Of a DNA stretch of 64,000 nucleotides, positions 60,495-64,000 are shown piece after piece. A model generated the notes under the pieces. The model was not told where the DNA came from. It saw nothing but the letters and a program-made list of their open reading frames with translations, and did no database searches. Made by a program: the position numbers and the translations under genes. This DNA is from Ensifer adhaerens (GTDB lineage Bacteria > Pseudomonadota > Alphaproteobacteria > Rhizobiales > Rhizobiaceae). Location of the stretch: contig NZ_JABEKT010000002.1 of NCBI RefSeq assembly GCF_013283195.1, forward strand, positions 62,001 through 126,000. The letters are read 5' to 3'. Every line of letters begins with the position of its first letter. Within the stretch, counting starts at the first letter, position 1.

Positions 60495-61727
60495 TCACTC
60501 TGCCGCCCTCTCGATAGCAACCAGTTTGCCACAGTCCCGACGCGGCAGGCGGCCGTTCAGCACGATGGAAGCGACAATACCGATCACGAGGCCCCAGAAC
60601 GCGCCGCCGATCCCGAGCAGGCTGATGTTGGCGGCCGAAGCGAGGAAGGTAATCAACGCTGCCTCGCGCGATTTCGGATCGGCCATTGCACCGGCGAGAC
60701 TGCCGCCGATCGTACCCAGCAGGGCAAGCCCGGCCAAGGTCGTGATGAACGTCGCCGGCAATGCCATGAAGACTGCCGCAAGTGTCACGCCGAACACGCC
60801 CACAAGAACGTAAGAGACGCCCGCCGCGATCCCCGCCACCCAACGCTTGCTCGGGTCTTCGTGCGCCTCCTTGCCGGTAGCGATCGCGGCGGTGATGGCC
60901 GCGATGTTGAAGGCGTGCGAGCCGAACGGCGCCATGACAAGCGAACCCAAGCCCGTCACCGTCAAGATCGGGCTGGCGCTGGTCTTGAAACCATCGTTGC
61001 GTAGAACCAGCATGCCCGGCATGTATTGCCCGGTCAGAGTGATCAGAAACAGCGGCAGCGCCACGCTCAGAAGCGCATTCAGCGAGAATTGCGGCATCGT
61101 GAAAACCGGCGCGGCCAGCTTCAACTGCAGCCCGGAAAGATCGATACGGCCCTGCATGGCCAGGAACACGAGACCGAGCACCAGTATGCCGACCACGGCA
61201 TAGCGTGCGGTAAAGCGTTTCAACAGGACATAGGCAACGATCAGAAGCCCGACCAGCAGCGGATCGACCGTCGCGCCGCCAAAAGCTCCGATGCCGAACT
61301 GCAGCAATATTCCCGCGAGCAGCCCCGCGGCGATGCCGGGCGGGATCAGCTTGATGACCCTGTCGAAACAGCCCGACAGCCCCAATGCGACGAAGGCAGC
61401 TGCCGAGATCAGATAGGCGCCCACCGCTTCCGCATAGGGCGTGGTCGCAAGAGCCGTCACGAGGAATGCCGCAGCCGGGGTCGACCAGGCCGTGATGATC
61501 GGCTCGCGATAGCGCCAGCTCAGAAACAGTCCGGTCAGACCCACCCCGATGGAAACAGACCACACCCACGATGCGGTCAGTTCCGGGCTCAGACCCGCGA
61601 CCTTTGCGGCCTGGAAGACCAGAATGAAGGTTCCGCCATAGTTGACGATGACGGAGATCAATCCGGCGACGATGGGATGCGTGAGGTCGCCCAAACGGAA
61701 GGGCGATGGTGGCGAGGTATGCGACAT
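60495..61727 (-). CDS. benzoate/H+ symporter BenE family transporter
   Basis: The 410-residue protein has about 12 membrane helices and the BenE pattern: a start F-R-L-G-D-L-T-H-P-I-V-A-G, Y-G-G-T-F-I-L-V-F-Q-A-A, A-W-S-T-P-A-A-A-F-L and G-S-H-A-F-N-I-A-A-I-T-A-A-I. It would take up an aromatic carboxylate with protons. The ATG at 61727 is preceded by AGGAGATTT; an in-frame start at 61847 lacks homology. It is divergent from a MocR-type regulator, with an inverted repeat between, and no aromatic degradation genes are seen nearby. Confidence 0.92.
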   Translation of the reverse strand: MSHTSPPSPFRLGDLTHPIVAGLISVIVNYGGTFILVFQAAKVAGLSPELTASWVWSVSIGVGLTGLFLSWRYREPIITAWSTPAAAFLVTALATTPYAEAVGAYLISAAAFVALGLSGCFDRVIKLIPPGIAAGLLAGILLQFGIGAFGGATVDPLLVGLLIVAYVLLKRFTARYAVVGILVLGLVFLAMQGRIDLSGLQLKLAAPVFTMPQFSLNALLSVALPLFLITLTGQYMPGMLVLRNDGFKTSASPILTVTGLGSLVMAPFGSHAFNIAAITAAIATGKEAHEDPSKRWVAGIAAGVSYVLVGVFGVTLAAVFMALPATFITTLAGLALLGTIGGSLAGAMADPKSREAALITFLASAANISLLGIGGAFWGLVIGIVASIVLNGRLPRRDCGKLVAIERAAE

Positions 61728-61789
61728 GATCCGGTGAAATCTCCTGAAAGTCTCTGGCGCCGGGCCAGGATGCGGCTTGACTTTTAGTC

Positions 61790-61821
61790 GATAAATGGAC
61801 TGATTATCCCATCCACTTATC
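61790..61821. promoter_or_regulatory. inverted repeat between benE-like and MocR-type genes
   Basis: GATAAATGGA (61790-61799) and TCCACTTATC (61812-61821) form a 10-base inverted repeat with one mismatch across a 12-base spacer. ACTGAT (61799-61804) and ATCAGT (61819-61824) add a second pairing. It is centred in the divergent promoter and suits a dimeric MocR-type regulator. Confidence 0.55.
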
Positions 61822-61839
61822 AGTCGACGGCCAGACCAT

Positions 61840-63330
61840 TTGCTCAAGCATTCCCAATTGGAAACCGTGCAGGCTTGGCTCGTCCATCCCGCGCATGCAG
61901 CGCTGCCGCTCCACGCACGGATTCAGCGAGCAGTCCGGCAACTCATCGTCGATGGTGCGCTTGGCCCCGGCAGACCGCTGCCGGCGTCGCGTGCACTCGC
62001 CAGGTCACTCGGTGTCTCCCGCGACACCGTCGAGGCCGCCTATTGCCAACTCCATGCCGAGGGCTTTATCGACCGACGGGTGGGCAGCGGCAGTTTCGTC
62101 GCCGAGGTGAAGGCATTCTCCGTGGGCCAAAAAGTTCCGCCGCGAGATGCGCTCCAGCGCCACAAGGAGCCAAGCCTCAGCAAACGCGGTGCCGCCATGT
62201 TCCGCAGCGGCGGCGTCCGCGAACAACTTGTACCCCGGCCATTCGCACCGGGTGTGCCGGAGACGCGCAGCTTTCCGCTTTCGCTGTGGGAACGTCTGGA
62301 GCGCCAGGTCCTGAAGGAAACGGGCACACAGGCTCTCCTTCATGGAGATCCACAAGGCGCAGAACCGCTTCGACGCGCGATTGCCGACTATGTCAACCTG
62401 GAACGGGGTGCTCGCGCCAGCGCCGACCGTGTGCTGGTTCTCACGAGTTCACAACAGGCAATGGCACTTTGCGCCAATATGCTGCTCGATCCCGGTGACC
62501 GCATCTTCATCGAAGATCCGGTATACTACGGCGCGCGCAAGGCATTCGACGCTGCCGGCCTCGAATGTGTTCCAATTCCCGTGGACCATCAGGGCATCAC
62601 GGTCGAACGGATCTTGAGCCAACCTCACAAGGCCAAGGCCGTTTTCCTGACGCCTTCGCATCAGTTTCCGACCGGCGCGACGCTTGCGCTCGATCGACGA
62701 CTTTCCCTGATCGAATGGGCAAGGAAGCACCAGACCTGGATCATCGAGGACGACTACGACAGCGAATTCCACTATGCCGGAAAACCAACAGCCTGCATGC
62801 AGGGCCTCGACCCTCACGACCGGACCATTTACATCGGCACCTTCACCAAATCGCTCTTTCCCGGGCTGCGGATCGCTTATGTCGTGCTGCCTCCGCAATT
62901 GGTCAAACCGATGACCGTTGCACGGACATTGCTTGACGGCCATACGGCTTCGATTGCGCAACTGACACTCGCCCGGTTCATGGATGGCGGGCATTTCGGC
63001 GCTTACGTTCGCACCATGCGCGGCGTCTACTGCGAACGTCTCGATGCTCTTGTCGGCCTCGTGCGGACCCACCTTTCGGCGTTCGTAGAGCCACGGATTC
63101 CGATCGGCGGTCTTCAGATGCCCTGCGTGCTGACCTGCGGCTTGCCAGAGTGCACGGCGATCGACGCGGCGCGGCGCGTTGGCGTCGAGCTGCTGGGCCT
63201 GTCGGCACTTCACGCATCCGGCGCTGGCGAGGCCGGATTCCTGATGGGATTCGCCGCCTATACGCCGATCGAGCTCGACGTCGCCGTCAGAAAGCTTGCA
63301 GGCGCTCTTAAGGCCGCGACAAGCCCTTAG
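61840..63330 (+). CDS. MocR/PdxR-type GntR-family regulator with aminotransferase-like domain
   Basis: The 496-residue protein joins an N-terminal GntR winged helix (about 20-85, S-R-A-L-A-R-S-L-G-V-S-R-D-T-V) to a fold-type I aminotransferase domain (about 130-490). The PLP-attachment lysine is Lys337 in T-F-T-K-S-L-F-P-G-L-R-I-A-Y. MocR proteins use PLP or its aldimine as effector; the PdxR subgroup controls pyridoxal genes, others control transporters. Initiation seems to be TTG at 61840. It is divergent from the BenE-type transporter, whose control is the likely role. Effector unknown. Confidence 0.9.
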   Translation: MLKHSQLETVQAWLVHPAHAALPLHARIQRAVRQLIVDGALGPGRPLPASRALARSLGVSRDTVEAAYCQLHAEGFIDRRVGSGSFVAEVKAFSVGQKVPPRDALQRHKEPSLSKRGAAMFRSGGVREQLVPRPFAPGVPETRSFPLSLWERLERQVLKETGTQALLHGDPQGAEPLRRAIADYVNLERGARASADRVLVLTSSQQAMALCANMLLDPGDRIFIEDPVYYGARKAFDAAGLECVPIPVDHQGITVERILSQPHKAKAVFLTPSHQFPTGATLALDRRLSLIEWARKHQTWIIEDDYDSEFHYAGKPTACMQGLDPHDRTIYIGTFTKSLFPGLRIAYVVLPPQLVKPMTVARTLLDGHTASIAQLTLARFMDGGHFGAYVRTMRGVYCERLDALVGLVRTHLSAFVEPRIPIGGLQMPCVLTCGLPECTAIDAARRVGVELLGLSALHASGAGEAGFLMGFAAYTPIELDVAVRKLAGALKAATSP

Positions 63331-63340
63331 GGCCTTTCCT

Positions 63341-63363
63341 GGAAAAGTGCGGAGCGGTTTTCC
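63341..63363 (+). terminator. rhizobial palindrome downstream of MocR-type gene
   Basis: GGAAAA (63341-63346) and TTTTCC (63358-63363) flank GTGCGGAGCGG. This short element recurs in rhizobial intergenic DNA and may serve as terminator of the MocR gene. The rest of 63331-63616 shows nothing else recognisable. Confidence 0.4.
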
Positions 63364-63616
63364 GTCAAAAGCTGTACGGCGAAACCGGCAAACAGAGCTG
63401 AAATGTGCCGCAACGGCATACGGCCGCAGTCTGCCTTTATCCGCTCGAAGCTTGTCGCTTCGGAATTTTTTTCTCCTTGCGGCTGAAATGATCTCGCAAG
63501 AATATCCAGCTATCTCTAGTGTTTAGCTTGCGGCCAACGAGAGTCGCGACATGAACGGATGTATTCAGGAGTTGTGGCGGACATGCTTGGGTAAGCCAAT
63601 TGCCAGTTGTCAACTT

Positions 63617-64000
63617 ATGACCATCAGTGCAGCGCAAGAACGAAGTTTTCCGACCATGTCAATTGATGCCACGTCAAGCTTGGACTCCTCGCCTATCGAT
63701 CACTTCGGATTGCCGCGCTCTCGATTCGACACGACAGCCATGCGGCAGCAAGACGCCCATTTGATGTGGCGCGAGTCGATCGGCGTTCTTTTCGACACAC
63801 GCCTTCGCGGTCCGTCCGACGAGCCTTTCTTCGCCAGCGTCGATGCGGCCCTGATCGGAGGTGTCGGGGTCGCGCGCACTCGATCGAGCGGTCAGGACTT
63901 CGATCGTTCCCGCTACAAGATCGCCCGGGACGGCATGGACGGGTATCTCGTGCAGTTTTATCTCAATGGTCAAAGCGGCAGCCGCGGCGGCTCCGACAGC
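63617..64000 (+). CDS. AraC-family regulator, N-terminal part (cut by window end)
   Basis: The frame is open from ATG 63617 to the right edge, giving 128 visible residues. They match the AraC_binding_2-type cupin domain: a W-R-E-S-I-G-V-L-F-D segment, a D-F-D-R-S-R-Y-K-I-A-R-D-G-M-D-G-Y-L-V-Q-F-Y stretch and following glycine-rich N-G-Q-S-G. An ATG at 63656 is a possible alternative start. The DNA-binding half lies outside the window. Family call is moderate; function unknown. Confidence 0.72.
   Translation, partial: MTISAAQERSFPTMSIDATSSLDSSPIDHFGLPRSRFDTTAMRQQDAHLMWRESIGVLFDTRLRGPSDEPFFASVDAALIGGVGVARTRSSGQDFDRSRYKIARDGMDGYLVQFYLNGQSGSRGGSDS

Noticed and set aside
1-64000. Mobile elements, CRISPR arrays, tRNA or rRNA genes
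   Set aside because: No transposase, integrase, regular spacer-repeat array, tRNA cloverleaf with CCA end or rRNA segment was noticed on either strand by reading.

Overview
The window is high-GC DNA packed with ABC transporters, LysR and AraC regulators and short-chain dehydrogenases, and many gene pairs are divergent. The content points to an alphaproteobacterium of the Rhizobiaceae (Ensifer/Sinorhizobium/Rhizobium type). Supporting signs are a divergent acdR-acdS pair, an Atu4866-family protein, a DUF6074 protein, a RirA-type iron operator, EcfG/RpoE2-type promoters and typical rhizobial intergenic palindromes. I see no tRNA, rRNA, insertion sequence, integrase or CRISPR array. The accessory flavour would suit a chromid or large plasmid, but this is inference.

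Layout. 1-8.8 kb: small redox and regulatory modules (LysR/GST, an FMN-FAD-2Fe-2S fusion oxidoreductase, SDR + Atu4866 protein + AraC, a class III cyclase, LysR/SDR). 8.9-13.7 kb: a DUF6074 protein, an ABC exporter, a D-aminopeptidase and an RsuA/RluB pseudouridine synthase. 13.9-17.1 kb: a tripartite tricarboxylate transporter (tctCBA) with a strong hairpin between tctC and tctB. 17.2-18.7 kb: a Crp/Fnr regulator with a small Cys/His protein and a small membrane protein, and an anaerobox upstream. 18.7-20.4 kb: the ACC deaminase acdS and its Lrp-type regulator.

21.2-32.8 kb reads as a general-stress island: a DUF421 protein with an added zinc ribbon, CsbD, a 65-residue orphan, a zinc metallopeptidase, a multi-PAS/GAF HWE histidine kinase with a single-domain receiver, DUF3309 plus topoisomerase IB, and a compact cassette of N-formylglutamate-amidohydrolase-like protein, DUF1704/QEGLA metallopeptidase and glutathione-synthase-like ATP-grasp ligase. 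EcfG/RpoE2-type promoter matches (GGAAC-N18/19-TT) lie in front of most of these units. The enzyme cassette is my main candidate for an uncharacterised pathway.

34.4-41.1 kb is a heme/iron locus: a RirA box, a TonB-dependent receptor with an NPNL motif, a YddA/SbmA-type ABC protein, a compact HemS-like protein and a ChaN-like protein; no HmuTUV-type importer is present. 41.2-46.3 kb is a polyamine-type ABC importer with a TIM-barrel isomerase. 46.5-56.3 kb holds a NarX/NarL-type two-component pair divergent from a giant heme-peroxidase/RTX protein. Its last about 65 residues look like the C-terminus of a HlyD-family type I secretion adaptor, suggesting an in-frame deletion fusion that removed the original RTX end and its secretion genes. 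56.3-64 kb: LysR/SDR, an alpha/beta hydrolase, a membrane-anchored AraC regulator, a BenE-type symporter divergent from a MocR-type regulator with a clear inverted repeat between them, and the start of another AraC regulator cut by the window edge.
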